Source of the DNA: Flavobacterium terrae
GTDB taxonomy: Bacteria; Bacteroidota; Bacteroidia; Flavobacteriales; Flavobacteriaceae
Length of the DNA: 64,000 bases
Direction: 5' to 3'
Assembly: GCF_900142035.1 (NCBI RefSeq)
Contig: NZ_FQZI01000002.1
Span: forward strand, 620,001 to 684,000
Made by a program: the position numbers and the translations under genes. The notes below the pieces were generated by a model. That model saw only the letters and a list, made by a program, of their open reading frames with translations. It did no database searches and was not told where the DNA came from. Positions 15,637-25,338 of this stretch are shown here, one piece after another. Position 1 is the first letter of the stretch; each line of letters opens with the position of its first letter.

Positions 15637-17166
15637 TTATTGTACTTCAAAAGTACAAGTAGAAACTCTCTTAGCAACTTGGTCAATACCTTGGAAATTA
15701 GCTTTAATTTCAGAGATAACAACTACATCACCACGTCCAGCTTTTTGAATCGCTGCTCTAGCTCTACCGTCCATTTTGCTTCCAGAAACAACAATTGTAG
15801 GTTGTCCAGGAACTTTAATGTTAAATTGAGTTACATTTACTGTTACAGGAAAATCGAAATCTTCCATTACAGCTGTGATTGTACAGTTTTCTAAGTTACC
15901 TTTAGGTCCTTTTGCAGAAACCTCACCACGTATTTTTCCAGTTGGAGCAGGTAAACCTTTAATACGGAATTCTTTTTTATCAGAAACTACTTTACCATCA
16001 GGTAATTTAGCAGAAACATTGATCATTACAGAAGTACCAGCACCAGGACGTAAAACATATTTACCATTTCCTACTTTAGACATACCATTAGCTGAAGCAT
16101 TAACATTGTTGTCTCCAACACCAGCAAATGAAATTGAAATTGGGTTAGGTACACCACGGTAAACAACGTTCATTTTATCAGCAGAGATAGTAGCTGAGTT
16201 AGGACGAGGAACTACAACATATTTCCCTTCGAATTTTAACGGAATAGTTTTTCCATCTTCTAAGAAAGTGAATTGACCACGGATATCTTGCTCACCGACA
16301 CCTCCTGCAGTTGTAGAAATGATAGCTTGACCATTTTCTAATTTACCAGGACCTTGGAATGAAGTTGGCTTAGTATTTTCGTCATAACGACCTAAAACCA
16401 CTTTACCTTTAACTGCTTCTCCTTGGAAGTAAGCATTCTTTTCTAAAACAACAATAGCTTGATAGTTGCTGTAAGATGCAGCTTGAACCGCCGCTTTACC
16501 TAAAGCTGCACTGATTACATCAGATTCTGCTTTTTTAGCATCATTTTGCCAAGCGGAAAGCTTTGCTAAAGAAGCAATAGCTGGGAAACCTTTAAAATGA
16601 TAATCTAAGTATTTTACTTTAATTCCTTCTTTGTTAGGAACATCAGATACATCAAATTTTTTAGTAACCTCATTCAAGATAGCAGAATACTTTTTTTCGT
16701 TTCCTAAAGCTGATTTTAAATCTGCTTTATAAGATTCGATTGCACTGATTACAGCTTGTCCTTCTTTTGTATATCCCTCACCACGGAACCATGCATTATC
16801 AAGGTTTTCACCTTTATCCATAGCTTCGTAAGGTAATTTTCCATTTTCAGCTTCTACACCTTCTAAAACTTTAGTTTTTAAAGTTGCAATGAAGTCATAA
16901 AATTTCTTAGTAGCAGCTTCAACTTTATGTGCAGTCATAGCTGCAGTAGCAAATTCTCCTTTTGCCTCAGAAGCTTTTTGATCTAATGAAGCCATCATTT
17001 GCTCATTTGTAGTATTAGCTGAAGTGTTAGCACCTTCAAACTTTTCGTTCATCAAACCAAAAGCTGATAATACTTCTTTTGACATATTCATTGCCAACAT
17101 CGCGATGAAAACCAAGTACATTAGGTTAATCATCTTCTGTCTAGGGGTTAATTTTCCTCCTGCCAT
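15637..17166 (-). CDS. gldM: Gliding motility / type IX secretion motor protein GldM
   Basis: 509 residues. It begins GGKLTPRQKMINLMYLVF with one membrane helix (about 14-33); the rest is periplasmic and folds, in known structures, into a helical domain followed by three beta domains. GldM with GldL forms the proton-driven inner-membrane motor that powers type IX secretion and gliding. A charged residue (Arg9/Lys11) before the helix and the MSKEVLSAFG segment after it are conserved. It lies 51 bases downstream of gldL. Length and start are typical of the family. Confidence 0.97.
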   Translation of the reverse strand: MAGGKLTPRQKMINLMYLVFIAMLAMNMSKEVLSAFGLMNEKFEGANTSANTTNEQMMASLDQKASEAKGEFATAAMTAHKVEAATKKFYDFIATLKTKVLEGVEAENGKLPYEAMDKGENLDNAWFRGEGYTKEGQAVISAIESYKADLKSALGNEKKYSAILNEVTKKFDVSDVPNKEGIKVKYLDYHFKGFPAIASLAKLSAWQNDAKKAESDVISAALGKAAVQAASYSNYQAIVVLEKNAYFQGEAVKGKVVLGRYDENTKPTSFQGPGKLENGQAIISTTAGGVGEQDIRGQFTFLEDGKTIPLKFEGKYVVVPRPNSATISADKMNVVYRGVPNPISISFAGVGDNNVNASANGMSKVGNGKYVLRPGAGTSVMINVSAKLPDGKVVSDKKEFRIKGLPAPTGKIRGEVSAKGPKGNLENCTITAVMEDFDFPVTVNVTQFNIKVPGQPTIVVSGSKMDGRARAAIQKAGRGDVVVISEIKANFQGIDQVAKRVSTCTFEVQ

Positions 17167-17217
17167 TTTTTCGAATTAGTTTTTGTGTTAAATAATAATT
17201 TATAGTTTAAAAACTAA

Positions 17218-17865
17218 TTATCCTCTGTTACTCATAGCAGAAAGCATACCACCATAAACATTGTTTAATGATGCGATGTTTGCTGTCATTGACTGCATTT
17301 GCTCTTTTAATTTAGCTGCATTTTCAGCGATTTCTTTGTTAGCCTCAGCATTACGAGAAGCGCTATCTAATTGAGCTTTATATAAGCTATTTAATGATTC
17401 CATGTTACTTGCAGCTGCCAACATTTCATCAGCATATTTCTTTTGACCTGCCATAGCATCTACTGTTGGAGAAATACTTTTAGCAGCACCTTCGAAATTT
17501 TTGATACTATTTCCTAAGCTAGACATTAACTCACCGTCAATTTTAGCTTCTTTTAACATAGCGTCTAATTTTTGAGATAATAATCCTTGAGCATCTTTTG
17601 GATCTTCTTTTTTCGCTTTTTTGTCAGAAGCTTCACCTCCAGCTAATTCTGGATAAACTAAAGACCAATCCAAATCCTTTTCAACAGGCTCGAAAGCAGA
17701 TAAAGCAAAAATTAATGCTTCAGTAACTAACCCAATAGATAACATTAATGTACCAGTTAACGGTCCTATTTCAAAGTGAGTGATTTTGAATAATGCACCG
17801 ATAATTACTACTGCCGCTCCCATACCGTAAGCGAAGTTCATTGCTTTTTTGCTTAAAATTGCCAT
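17218..17865 (-). CDS. gldL: Gliding motility / type IX secretion motor protein GldL
   Basis: 215 residues with two membrane helices: GMGAAVVIIGALFKI (about 13-30) and LTGTLMLSIGLVTEALIFALSAFEP (about 35-60). The Glu in the second helix (TEALIF) is the conserved membrane-embedded carboxylate proposed to carry protons in the GldLM motor. The C-terminal 130 residues are a cytoplasmic, coiled-coil-rich tail rich in Ala and Asn. It lies between gldK and gldM with short spacers, as in other flavobacteria. Confidence 0.97.
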   Translation of the reverse strand: MAILSKKAMNFAYGMGAAVVIIGALFKITHFEIGPLTGTLMLSIGLVTEALIFALSAFEPVEKDLDWSLVYPELAGGEASDKKAKKEDPKDAQGLLSQKLDAMLKEAKIDGELMSSLGNSIKNFEGAAKSISPTVDAMAGQKKYADEMLAAASNMESLNSLYKAQLDSASRNAEANKEIAENAAKLKEQMQSMTANIASLNNVYGGMLSAMSNRG

Positions 17866-17913
17866 AATAAATAAATTTAAGTTAAGTTAAAATATAAAAT
17901 AAAGTTGGTTAAA

Positions 17914-19299
17914 TTATTTTGCGTTACCAGTTACATCTGTACCCATATAATCTTGGATTGTACGGAAACCAATGTAGCTTCTTGCTGAATCTGCATATTC
18001 GAAATCACGTGTTCCTACTTGTAAATAGTAAGCAACATCTTTCCAAGAACCACCACGGATTACTTTACGCATATTTTTTTGATCAGAAACGTTAGGATTC
18101 ATTGTAGAAACAAACTCATATGCTGTAGGATCATATGATGATTCTGTCCACTCAGAAACGTTACCTGCCATATTGTACAAACCATAATCATTAGCTTCGT
18201 ATGCATCAGCTTCTACTGTATATAAAGCTTGATCAGCTGCATAATCACCACGAACCGGCTTGAAGTTTGCTAAATAACATCCTCTATCGTTTTTAGCATA
18301 CGGACCACCCCAAGGGTAAGTTCCAGACTCTAAACCTCCACGAGCAGCATATTCCCACTCAGCTTCAGTTGGAAGTCTATAAGTACTCACATTATTTTGG
18401 TGACGTCTTTTTCTTTCCGCATTATGATATAATGTTCTCCATGCACAAAACGCTTTAGCTTGTTTCCAATTCACACCCACTACTGGATAATCTCCATAAG
18501 CTTGGTGCCAGAAATAATCATTATGCATTGGCTCATTATAAGAATAAGCGAAATCTTTAATCCATACAGTTGTATCAGGATACACCATCGAAGAGTCTTG
18601 ACGAATAAATTCTTTTCTCTTACCAACTTTAGCTTTAGCTGCAGCTTGAATATCCATCCATTTGTATTTGAAAACTAATTTGTTCACATCAATAGTTCTT
18701 AAACCATTGTAAGCTTCCTCAGCAGGGATATACATAGAATCCATTACTTCAGTATAACTTGCATCAGGATATTCACTAGTTTTCCATTTTAAAGGAACCT
18801 TTTTATTTAATTTTCTACCAGCATATGGATCATTACCTGAACCCATACTTGTATAGTTATCATACATGTATTTGTCATAAACACTCATGTTTGTAGTGTC
18901 AGAATCTAAAAATGCATAATCACCAATGCTTCCGCCTTTTTTAGAAGATTTACCATCAGCCGCACCTGCACCTTGCTCATCAGCAGCAATAGCTAAACGC
19001 ATTCTAACAATAGAATCTCTTACCCAGTGAACATACTGTCTGTACTCACTGTTAGTAATTTCTGTTTCGTCCATGTAAAAAGAACGAACAGTTACGGTTT
19101 TAGTAGGCGCATCTTGTACATTAGCTAAATCATCATCTGATTTACCCATAATAAAAGCTCCACCAGGAATCAATGTCATCCCGTAAGGTTTCTCAGGATG
19201 CCATGCTTTTCCTTTTACACCAACTAGCTGACCATTGTCTTTTGATCCGCAGCTGTATAAAAATGAAATCAATACTGCTAATAAAATGTACTTCTTCAT
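17914..19299 (-). CDS. gldK: Gliding motility / type IX secretion lipoprotein GldK
   Basis: 461 residues from ATG 19299, chosen because it begins directly with a lipoprotein signal ending LYSCGS (lipidated Cys17); the upstream in-frame ATG at 19326 adds nine non-signal residues. The mature part is a formylglycine-generating-enzyme/sulfatase-modifying-factor fold: GMTLIPGGAFIMG, ETEITNSEYRQYV, YPVVGVNWKQAKAFCAW, RLPTEAEWEYAARGG and VIRGGSWKD. GldK is an outer-membrane-associated ring component with GldN. It is the first gene of gldK-L-M-N; about 150 bases of AT-rich sequence separate it from the arginase-like gene upstream. Confidence 0.96.
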   Translation of the reverse strand: MKKYILLAVLISFLYSCGSKDNGQLVGVKGKAWHPEKPYGMTLIPGGAFIMGKSDDDLANVQDAPTKTVTVRSFYMDETEITNSEYRQYVHWVRDSIVRMRLAIAADEQGAGAADGKSSKKGGSIGDYAFLDSDTTNMSVYDKYMYDNYTSMGSGNDPYAGRKLNKKVPLKWKTSEYPDASYTEVMDSMYIPAEEAYNGLRTIDVNKLVFKYKWMDIQAAAKAKVGKRKEFIRQDSSMVYPDTTVWIKDFAYSYNEPMHNDYFWHQAYGDYPVVGVNWKQAKAFCAWRTLYHNAERKRRHQNNVSTYRLPTEAEWEYAARGGLESGTYPWGGPYAKNDRGCYLANFKPVRGDYAADQALYTVEADAYEANDYGLYNMAGNVSEWTESSYDPTAYEFVSTMNPNVSDQKNMRKVIRGGSWKDVAYYLQVGTRDFEYADSARSYIGFRTIQDYMGTDVTGNAK

Positions 19300-19446
19300 A
19301 TAAATTTGGGTTATGTATGTATTCATAAGTTTTAAGGCCGTAAACCTATTTATTTATTTTCTAAAAAACAATAGTTAATCATAAAAAAATCTTAAAAAAA
19401 TCAATTTAGACTATTTTTAGATTAGTAAGCTTGTTAAAAAGTTGAT

Positions 19447-20592
19447 TTATATTAAATTTTTTCGCTGTGCTTTCCACCATCTTTCAGGCACTTCTCCATT
19501 ACATGCAGCCAAATACTCTTTGTGAGCACAAGGCAACAACGTAGACTTTTTTAATTTATTGTGTACTCCCGATATAAGTGGTATTTCTATCCACCAACGG
19601 TCAGTTTTATTACTTTTATAAAAAATTACCTCTTCTTCTAAAGTCACAATGTACTTAATATAGTTCTCTTTCGTTCCAAAAGGATACTCATTTGATCTAT
19701 AATTAAACCCTTCAATAAAATACCATATGATTTGCGCAATAAGTACCGCTTCGTTTTTAGTACTATTATGATTAAATATCCCAAAAGAAGAAACTTTATC
19801 ACTTATTCCAGCATATCTAGATAAAACACATATTTCTTTTCCTGAAAAACCATTTGGTGTAAAGTCTACAAAGTTAGCAGAATTTGATGACTTTACAGAC
19901 CTTATATCAAAACTAACTAAATCTGCATCTCTAAAAACAGGTTCAGCAATTGTAGAATCATTAGATATTTCCCCTAAACGATAGGCATCAAAATAAAGCT
20001 TCTCAATTAAATCGATTTCTTCCTGTGAATTGAAATAAGTTTGATATCCTACATTACTATAATTAAAAAGATTATTAGGCTCTTCAACAATCATTTTTGT
20101 TAAATACGAATCTGAAGGAGAACTTACTTCTTTTGCAAAATCAAATTTACTATCAACCGAAACTAAATTGACCATTTGTTCTAATTGATCATAACCTCTA
20201 TAAATAGCATACGTCAAATCCTGTGACCCTCCTATTATAATAGGTATGATTTTATTTTTAATCAAATGAGAAACTGCAGTTTTAACAACAAAATAAGTAT
20301 CCTCAACAGAGTCACCTGCTACAATATCTCCTAAATCAATAATTTGTGATTGCCAATTACCCGGAAATAAACTGTAAAATTCTTTACGTATATGTATCAA
20401 GTCAACTCCACCATCTCTTCCCTCTTGACCTCTATTTTCTAAAACTCCAATAATAGCTATTGAAACTTCATTAAAACTTGGAAACTCATATTCTGTATTA
20501 AAAACAACTTTTTTACCCAACGCTTGATTATGTAAGCCATTGATAAAATCCAAGAAATTAGCATCATGTGGTTGAAAAAAATCAAAAACCAT
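19447..20592 (-). CDS. Arginase/formimidoylglutamase-fold protein with altered metal site
   Basis: 381 residues of the ureohydrolase family by overall pattern, but the manganese-site motifs are changed. The GGxHD motif reads GGSQD (121-125, His to Gln). The DAHxD motif reads VDSKFD (146-151, His to Lys). The SxDxD motif reads SFDIRS (227-232, second Asp to Arg). Three of the six usual ligands are therefore missing, and hydrolase activity is unlikely. The C-terminal part (TDRWWIEIPL, LLPCAHKEYLAACNGEVPERWWKAQRK) is outside the usual enzyme core. The gene lies 3 bases after topA and upstream of gldK on the same strand. A structural or regulatory role is possible; I know of no proven function. 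Confidence 0.8.
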   Translation of the reverse strand: MVFDFFQPHDANFLDFINGLHNQALGKKVVFNTEYEFPSFNEVSIAIIGVLENRGQEGRDGGVDLIHIRKEFYSLFPGNWQSQIIDLGDIVAGDSVEDTYFVVKTAVSHLIKNKIIPIIIGGSQDLTYAIYRGYDQLEQMVNLVSVDSKFDFAKEVSSPSDSYLTKMIVEEPNNLFNYSNVGYQTYFNSQEEIDLIEKLYFDAYRLGEISNDSTIAEPVFRDADLVSFDIRSVKSSNSANFVDFTPNGFSGKEICVLSRYAGISDKVSSFGIFNHNSTKNEAVLIAQIIWYFIEGFNYRSNEYPFGTKENYIKYIVTLEEEVIFYKSNKTDRWWIEIPLISGVHNKLKKSTLLPCAHKEYLAACNGEVPERWWKAQRKNLI

Positions 20593-20595
20593 TTC

Positions 20596-23097
20596 TTATT
20601 TCTTTTTAGCAGTTGTTTTTTTTGCTGTTGACTTTTTAGCTGCTGCTTTTTTTGCAGGAGCTTTTGCTTCGATCATTTCTTTTACTTTTTCTAAAGTTAA
20701 AGCCGAAGCATCAATATCTTTATTCAATTCGATTTTCGTTTTCCCCTTTAAGATTACAGAACGACCCCAACGTGCTTTTTCAACGCGGATTCCTTCTTCT
20801 TCCCAATTATGAATTACTTTATCGATATCTTTTTGTAATTTATCTTCAATTAATTCGGCAATATCTGAAGCTGATAAATTATCAAAATTATATTTCTTAC
20901 TTACATTGATAAAAATTCCGTTCCATTTAATGAATGGTCCAAAACGACCCACTCCTTTTTGAACATCCATATTTTTGTATTGTCCAATTGGAGCATCAGC
21001 CTGATTCTTTTCATCAATCAATTCTTGCGCTCTTTCTAAAGTCACATCTAAAGGTTCTTCTCCTTTAGGTAATGAAATAAAAGTTTTACCGAAACGAACA
21101 TACGGACCGAAACGACCATTATTCACTTCAACTTCTTCTCCTTTATATATACCTAAGTTTTTAGGCAATAAAAATAGATTCAAAGCATCTTCTAAAGTAA
21201 CAGTGCTAATATTTTGCTCAGCTCGCAAACTTGCAAATTGTTTATTTTCATCATCTGCCTCACCAATTTGAACCATTGGCCCAAACTTACCTAAACGAAC
21301 TGAAACCTGCTTGCCTGATTTTGGATCAATCCCTAATATACGTTCACCACTTTCTCTTTCTGCATTCTTCTCTACATCTTGAACATTAGGATGGAAATGA
21401 TTATAAAAATCCTTCATCATTTTTGACCACTCAATATTTCCTTCAGCGATTTCGTCAAAATCTTGTTCAACTTTGGCAGTAAAATTATAATCTAAAATGG
21501 TTTCAAAATTCTTAACCAAGAAGTCATTTACAATAATACCAATATCTGTTGGCACCAATTTACCTTTATCAGAACCTACATTTTCTTTTAAAACTTGTGC
21601 TTTGACATCACCAGCTTTTAAAGTAATTTGATTGTATTGACGTTCCTGACCTTCAAAGTTTCCTTTTTCAACATAATTTCTGTTGATGATAGTAGAAATA
21701 GTTGGCGCATACGTTGACGGACGACCAATTCCTAATTCCTCTAATTTTTTAACCAAAGAAGCTTCGGTATATCTTGCAGCTGCTCTTGAAAAACGCTCAG
21801 TAGCTGTAATATAATTATTTTTTAAAGTCTCATTGACTTTTAATGCTGGCAACATTCCTTCTTCCTGTTCATCTTCATCATCATGTCCTTCCAGATACAC
21901 TTTAAGGAATCCTTCGAATTTGATAACCTCTCCTGTAGCAGTAAATATTTCTTTATGATTGTTCGCTTCAATTTTCACATTAGTACGCTCTAATTGAGCG
22001 TCACTCATTTGCGAAGCCAAAGTTCTCTTCCAGATTAAATCATACAAACGTGCTTGATCTCTATCTATATCAATTGTATGACGAGTCATATCTGTAGGAC
22101 GAATCGCCTCGTGAGCCTCCTGTGCTCCTTTAGATTTTGTATTAAAATTTCTAGGCTTACTATATTCTGCACCATAATAACTTGTAATTTCAGCCTGTGC
22201 AGCAGCCATAGCTTCCTGAGAAAGATTCACACTATCTGTTCTCATATAAGTAATTAATCCCGCTTCATACAAACGTTGTGCTATTTGCATTGTGATACCT
22301 ACTGGTAAATACAATTTTCTAGCAGCTTCCTGTTGTAACGTAGATGTTGTAAATGGAGCGGCAGGTGATTTTTTTGTAGGCTTAGTTTCTAAATCCCCCA
22401 CCTTGTATGTAGAACCAATATTTTGTTTTAAAAAGTTTTCAGCTTCTGCTTTTGTTGCAAAATTTTTAGGCAATTTTGCTTTAAAGCTTTTTCCAGCTTC
22501 ATTTGTAAACTCAGCTGTAATACTATAAGATGCTTCTGCTTTGAAGTTTTGAATTTCACGCTCACGCTCTACAATTAAACGTACAGAAACCGATTGAACA
22601 CGTCCAGCAGACAAACCTCCTTTTACTTTTTTCCAAAGTACTGGAGATAATTCATAACCCACTAAACGATCTAATACTCGACGAGCTTGTTGCGCATTCA
22701 CTAAATCATAATTGATTCCACGTGGATTTTCAATTGCTTTTTGAATAGCAGATTTTGTAATTTCATGAAAAACAATACGTTTAGTCTTTTTGGGATCTAA
22801 TTTCAATTCTTCCGCTAGGTGCCAAGAGATAGCTTCCCCTTCGCGGTCTTCATCGGATGCCAACCAAACCATTTCGGCAGTTTTAGATAAATCTTTGAGT
22901 TTTTTAACCAAAGCTTTTTTATCAGGAGAAACCTCATATTTTGGTTTGAAATCATTATCTACATCTACTCCTATTTCCTTAGAAGGTAAATCAGCGATGT
23001 GACCATAACTCGATTCAACCTGAAATTCTTTTCCTAAAAATTTTTCAATAGTTTTTGCCTTTGCAGGCGACTCAACGATGACTAAATTCTTTGCCAT
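20596..23097 (-). CDS. topA: DNA topoisomerase I (type IA)
   Basis: 833 residues. The N-terminal Toprim domain starts NLVIVESPAKAKTIEKFLG with the metal site in SDEDREGEAI (81-90). The active-site Tyr284 is in GLITYMRTDSV. The C-terminal third has repeated basic topoisomerase domains (GRFGPYVRFG, GRFGPFIKWNG) instead of four-cysteine zinc fingers, as is usual in Bacteroidota, and ends in a lysine/alanine-rich tail (AKKSTAKKTTAKKK) that probably binds DNA. The enzyme relaxes negative supercoils. It has its own promoter, divergent from miaB, and precedes the arginase-like gene by 3 bases. Confidence 0.97.
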   Translation of the reverse strand: MAKNLVIVESPAKAKTIEKFLGKEFQVESSYGHIADLPSKEIGVDVDNDFKPKYEVSPDKKALVKKLKDLSKTAEMVWLASDEDREGEAISWHLAEELKLDPKKTKRIVFHEITKSAIQKAIENPRGINYDLVNAQQARRVLDRLVGYELSPVLWKKVKGGLSAGRVQSVSVRLIVEREREIQNFKAEASYSITAEFTNEAGKSFKAKLPKNFATKAEAENFLKQNIGSTYKVGDLETKPTKKSPAAPFTTSTLQQEAARKLYLPVGITMQIAQRLYEAGLITYMRTDSVNLSQEAMAAAQAEITSYYGAEYSKPRNFNTKSKGAQEAHEAIRPTDMTRHTIDIDRDQARLYDLIWKRTLASQMSDAQLERTNVKIEANNHKEIFTATGEVIKFEGFLKVYLEGHDDEDEQEEGMLPALKVNETLKNNYITATERFSRAAARYTEASLVKKLEELGIGRPSTYAPTISTIINRNYVEKGNFEGQERQYNQITLKAGDVKAQVLKENVGSDKGKLVPTDIGIIVNDFLVKNFETILDYNFTAKVEQDFDEIAEGNIEWSKMMKDFYNHFHPNVQDVEKNAERESGERILGIDPKSGKQVSVRLGKFGPMVQIGEADDENKQFASLRAEQNISTVTLEDALNLFLLPKNLGIYKGEEVEVNNGRFGPYVRFGKTFISLPKGEEPLDVTLERAQELIDEKNQADAPIGQYKNMDVQKGVGRFGPFIKWNGIFINVSKKYNFDNLSASDIAELIEDKLQKDIDKVIHNWEEEGIRVEKARWGRSVILKGKTKIELNKDIDASALTLEKVKEMIEAKAPAKKAAAKKSTAKKTTAKKK

Positions 23098-23117
23098 TTA
23101 CAATTTTATTTCTTCGG

Positions 23118-23125
23118 CAAAAGTA
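23118..23125 (-). promoter_or_regulatory. -7 promoter box of topA
   Basis: Read leftward TACTTTTG, 20 bases before the topA start. Confidence 0.55.
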
Positions 23126-23241
23126 TGGGTTTTTTTTAAATATTATCTTTTTGAAAAAATATTTAGGTCAAAAGAAACCCTTTTATCGATGTTACACCTA
23201 TTTATATATAGTACAAACAAGCTTAAATAATGTTAAAGAAA

Positions 23242-23258
23242 TCTGACATCTTGTCAGA
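23242..23258 (+). repeat. Operator-like dyad upstream of miaB
   Basis: TCTGACA-tct-TGTCAGA, perfect 7-bp arms, overlapping the TTG at 23251-23253 that sits at -33 spacing (21 bases) from the miaB -7 box. A dimeric regulator site is plausible; no T-run follows, so it is not a terminator. Confidence 0.5.
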
Positions 23259-23282
23259 AAATCAAATTTAGTATTATCTTTG
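23251..23282 (+). promoter_or_regulatory. Promoter of miaB
   Basis: -33 TTG at 23251-23253 and -7 TATCTTTG at 23275-23282, spacing 21; 28 bases before the miaB ATG. Confidence 0.6.
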
Positions 23283-23310
23283 CACGCACATTTTTACGCA
23301 AAGGCAATTT

Positions 23311-24765
23311 ATGGAAAAGGAAATTGATGAAAAGAAACAAGGTACTAGCCTAGTTTTACAAGAAAAAGAAGGAAATACAAAAAAACTTTTTATAGAAAGT
23401 TATGGTTGTGCTATGAATTTTTCAGATAGCGAAATCGTAGCATCAATATTAACAGAACAAGGTTATAATACAACTCAAAAGCTGGAAGAAGCCGATTTAG
23501 TTTTAGTTAATACTTGTTCAATTCGTGACAAAGCAGAACAAACTGTTCGCAAACGTTTAGAAAAATATAATGCTGTAAAACGAAGCATTAACCCTGGAAT
23601 GAAGGTTGGTGTTTTAGGATGTATGGCTGAACGTTTAAAAAGTCAATTTCTTGAAGAAGAGAAAATAGTTGATATGGTTGTAGGCCCTGATGCCTATAAA
23701 GACTTACCTAATCTTTTAAAAGAAGTTGAAGAAGGTCGTGATGCCATCAATGTTATCCTTTCAAAAGATGAAACTTACGGAGACATTTCACCTGTACGCT
23801 TAAACTCTAATGGAATTAATGCCTTTGTATCTATTACAAGAGGTTGTGATAATATGTGTACGTTTTGCGTTGTACCTTTTACTAGAGGCCGTGAGCGTAG
23901 TCGTGAACCCCAATCTATCATTGAAGAAATACAAGATTTATGGAACAGAGGTTTCAAAGAAATTTGTCTTTTAGGTCAAAACGTTGACAGTTACCTTTGG
24001 TATGGTGGCGGATTGAAAAAGGATTTCGAAAAAGCAACTGAAATGCAAAAAGCAACTGCCGTTGATTTTGCTCAATTGTTAGAAATGTGTGCTATACAAT
24101 TCCCTAAGATGCGTTTTCGTTTTTCGACTTCAAATCCTCAAGACATGCACGAAGAAGTGTTACACGTTATTGCTAAATATAATAACATTTGTAACTACAT
24201 TCACTTACCTGTACAGTCTGGAAGTACTAGAATTTTAAAAGAAATGAATCGCCAGCATACTCGTGAAGAATATATGGAATTGGTTGACAAAATCAAACGT
24301 ATTATACCTGGGTGTTCGATTTCACAAGATATGATTACTGGTTTCCCTACGGAAACTGAAGAAGATCATAAAGACACTTTAAGTTTGATGGAATATGTGG
24401 AATATGACTTTGGTTATATGTTTGCTTATTCTGAAAGACCAGGAACTTTAGCGGCTCGTAAAATGGAAGACGATGTTCCTGAAGCTGATAAAATGCGTCG
24501 TTTACAAGAAGTGGTCGATTTACAACAAGAATTAAGCGCAAAACGTACTGCTCGTTTTAAAGATCAAGTTGTAGAAGTTTTAATTGAAAAAGAATCTAAG
24601 AAATCTGACAAACATTGGTCTGGAAGAAATTCAGAAAATGTGGTTACAGTTTTCCCTAAAGAAAATTATAAGCCAGGAGATTTCGTATTGGTAAAAATTT
24701 CTGATTGCACTACTGCAACATTGATTGGAGAAGCAATTGGATATAGTGAAATGCAAAGTAATTAA
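23311..24765 (+). CDS. miaB: tRNA methylthiotransferase MiaB
   Basis: 484 residues. The N-terminal MTTase domain holds the auxiliary cluster cysteines Cys33 (ESYGCAMN), Cys69 (NTCSIRD) and Cys104 (LGCMAER). The radical-SAM cysteines are Cys179, Cys183 and Cys186 in RGCDNMCTFC. A C-terminal TRAM domain is present (VEVLIEKESKKSDKHWSGRN ... VLVKISDCTTATLIGEAI). MiaB adds a 2-methylthio group to isopentenyl-adenosine 37 in tRNAs reading UNN codons. It opens a run of same-strand genes that includes a YcxB-like protein, a sigma-54 activator and lptE. Confidence 0.96.
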   Translation: MEKEIDEKKQGTSLVLQEKEGNTKKLFIESYGCAMNFSDSEIVASILTEQGYNTTQKLEEADLVLVNTCSIRDKAEQTVRKRLEKYNAVKRSINPGMKVGVLGCMAERLKSQFLEEEKIVDMVVGPDAYKDLPNLLKEVEEGRDAINVILSKDETYGDISPVRLNSNGINAFVSITRGCDNMCTFCVVPFTRGRERSREPQSIIEEIQDLWNRGFKEICLLGQNVDSYLWYGGGLKKDFEKATEMQKATAVDFAQLLEMCAIQFPKMRFRFSTSNPQDMHEEVLHVIAKYNNICNYIHLPVQSGSTRILKEMNRQHTREEYMELVDKIKRIIPGCSISQDMITGFPTETEEDHKDTLSLMEYVEYDFGYMFAYSERPGTLAARKMEDDVPEADKMRRLQEVVDLQQELSAKRTARFKDQVVEVLIEKESKKSDKHWSGRNSENVVTVFPKENYKPGDFVLVKISDCTTATLIGEAIGYSEMQSN

Positions 24766-24797
24766 TCCAACACTTGAGATTAAAAACTTAAATAAAT

Positions 24798-25322
24798 ATG
24801 AGTGGAGAGATAGTTATAAATCAAAGTTTAGATGCGGACCAGATAGTTAAAGCAAACGTTCTAGTCATTATTACGAGTAAATTAAAATATTTTATTTTTT
24901 TAATCGCTTTTGTAGTAATTTTTAACTTTACGATGAACATAATTAACCCTTACAATATCAACAATAATTCTCAAATAGATTTAAAAGAATTTCTTCCAAT
25001 TCTAATTATTATTCTAGTGCCCTATTTTATTTGGAACTCTTTAAAAAAATCGGCTCGAAAAGCACATTCTGATAAAAGAAGGTTTTTTGAAAACGTAAAT
25101 TATGTTTTTAACATGAACGAATTCAAAATAGAAGGTGAAAATTTCAAAAATGTGTACAACTGGAATGAATTAAAAAAAGTAAAAGAAACTAAAAACTGGT
25201 TTTTAATATATACAAATGAATATCAAGCAATTGCTTTAGACAAAAACCAACAAGAAAAAAGAAAAATTGAAGAAATTAGGAGTTTAATAAATTCTTTAAA
25301 TATCCAAAAAAGTTTAAAATAA
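24798..25322 (+). CDS. YcxB-like membrane protein
   Basis: 174 residues with two membrane helices (about 28-50 and 66-82) and a C-terminal soluble part (VNYVFNMNEFKIEGENFKNVYNWNELKKVKETKNWFLIYTN) resembling the YcxB-like domain, a small beta-rich fold of unknown function related to PH-like domains. It sits 32 bases after miaB and 16 before the sigma-54 activator and is very probably co-transcribed. Confidence 0.6.
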   Translation: MSGEIVINQSLDADQIVKANVLVIITSKLKYFIFLIAFVVIFNFTMNIINPYNINNNSQIDLKEFLPILIIILVPYFIWNSLKKSARKAHSDKRRFFENVNYVFNMNEFKIEGENFKNVYNWNELKKVKETKNWFLIYTNEYQAIALDKNQQEKRKIEEIRSLINSLNIQKSLK

Positions 25323-25338
25323 ACTTAGCCTAAAACAA

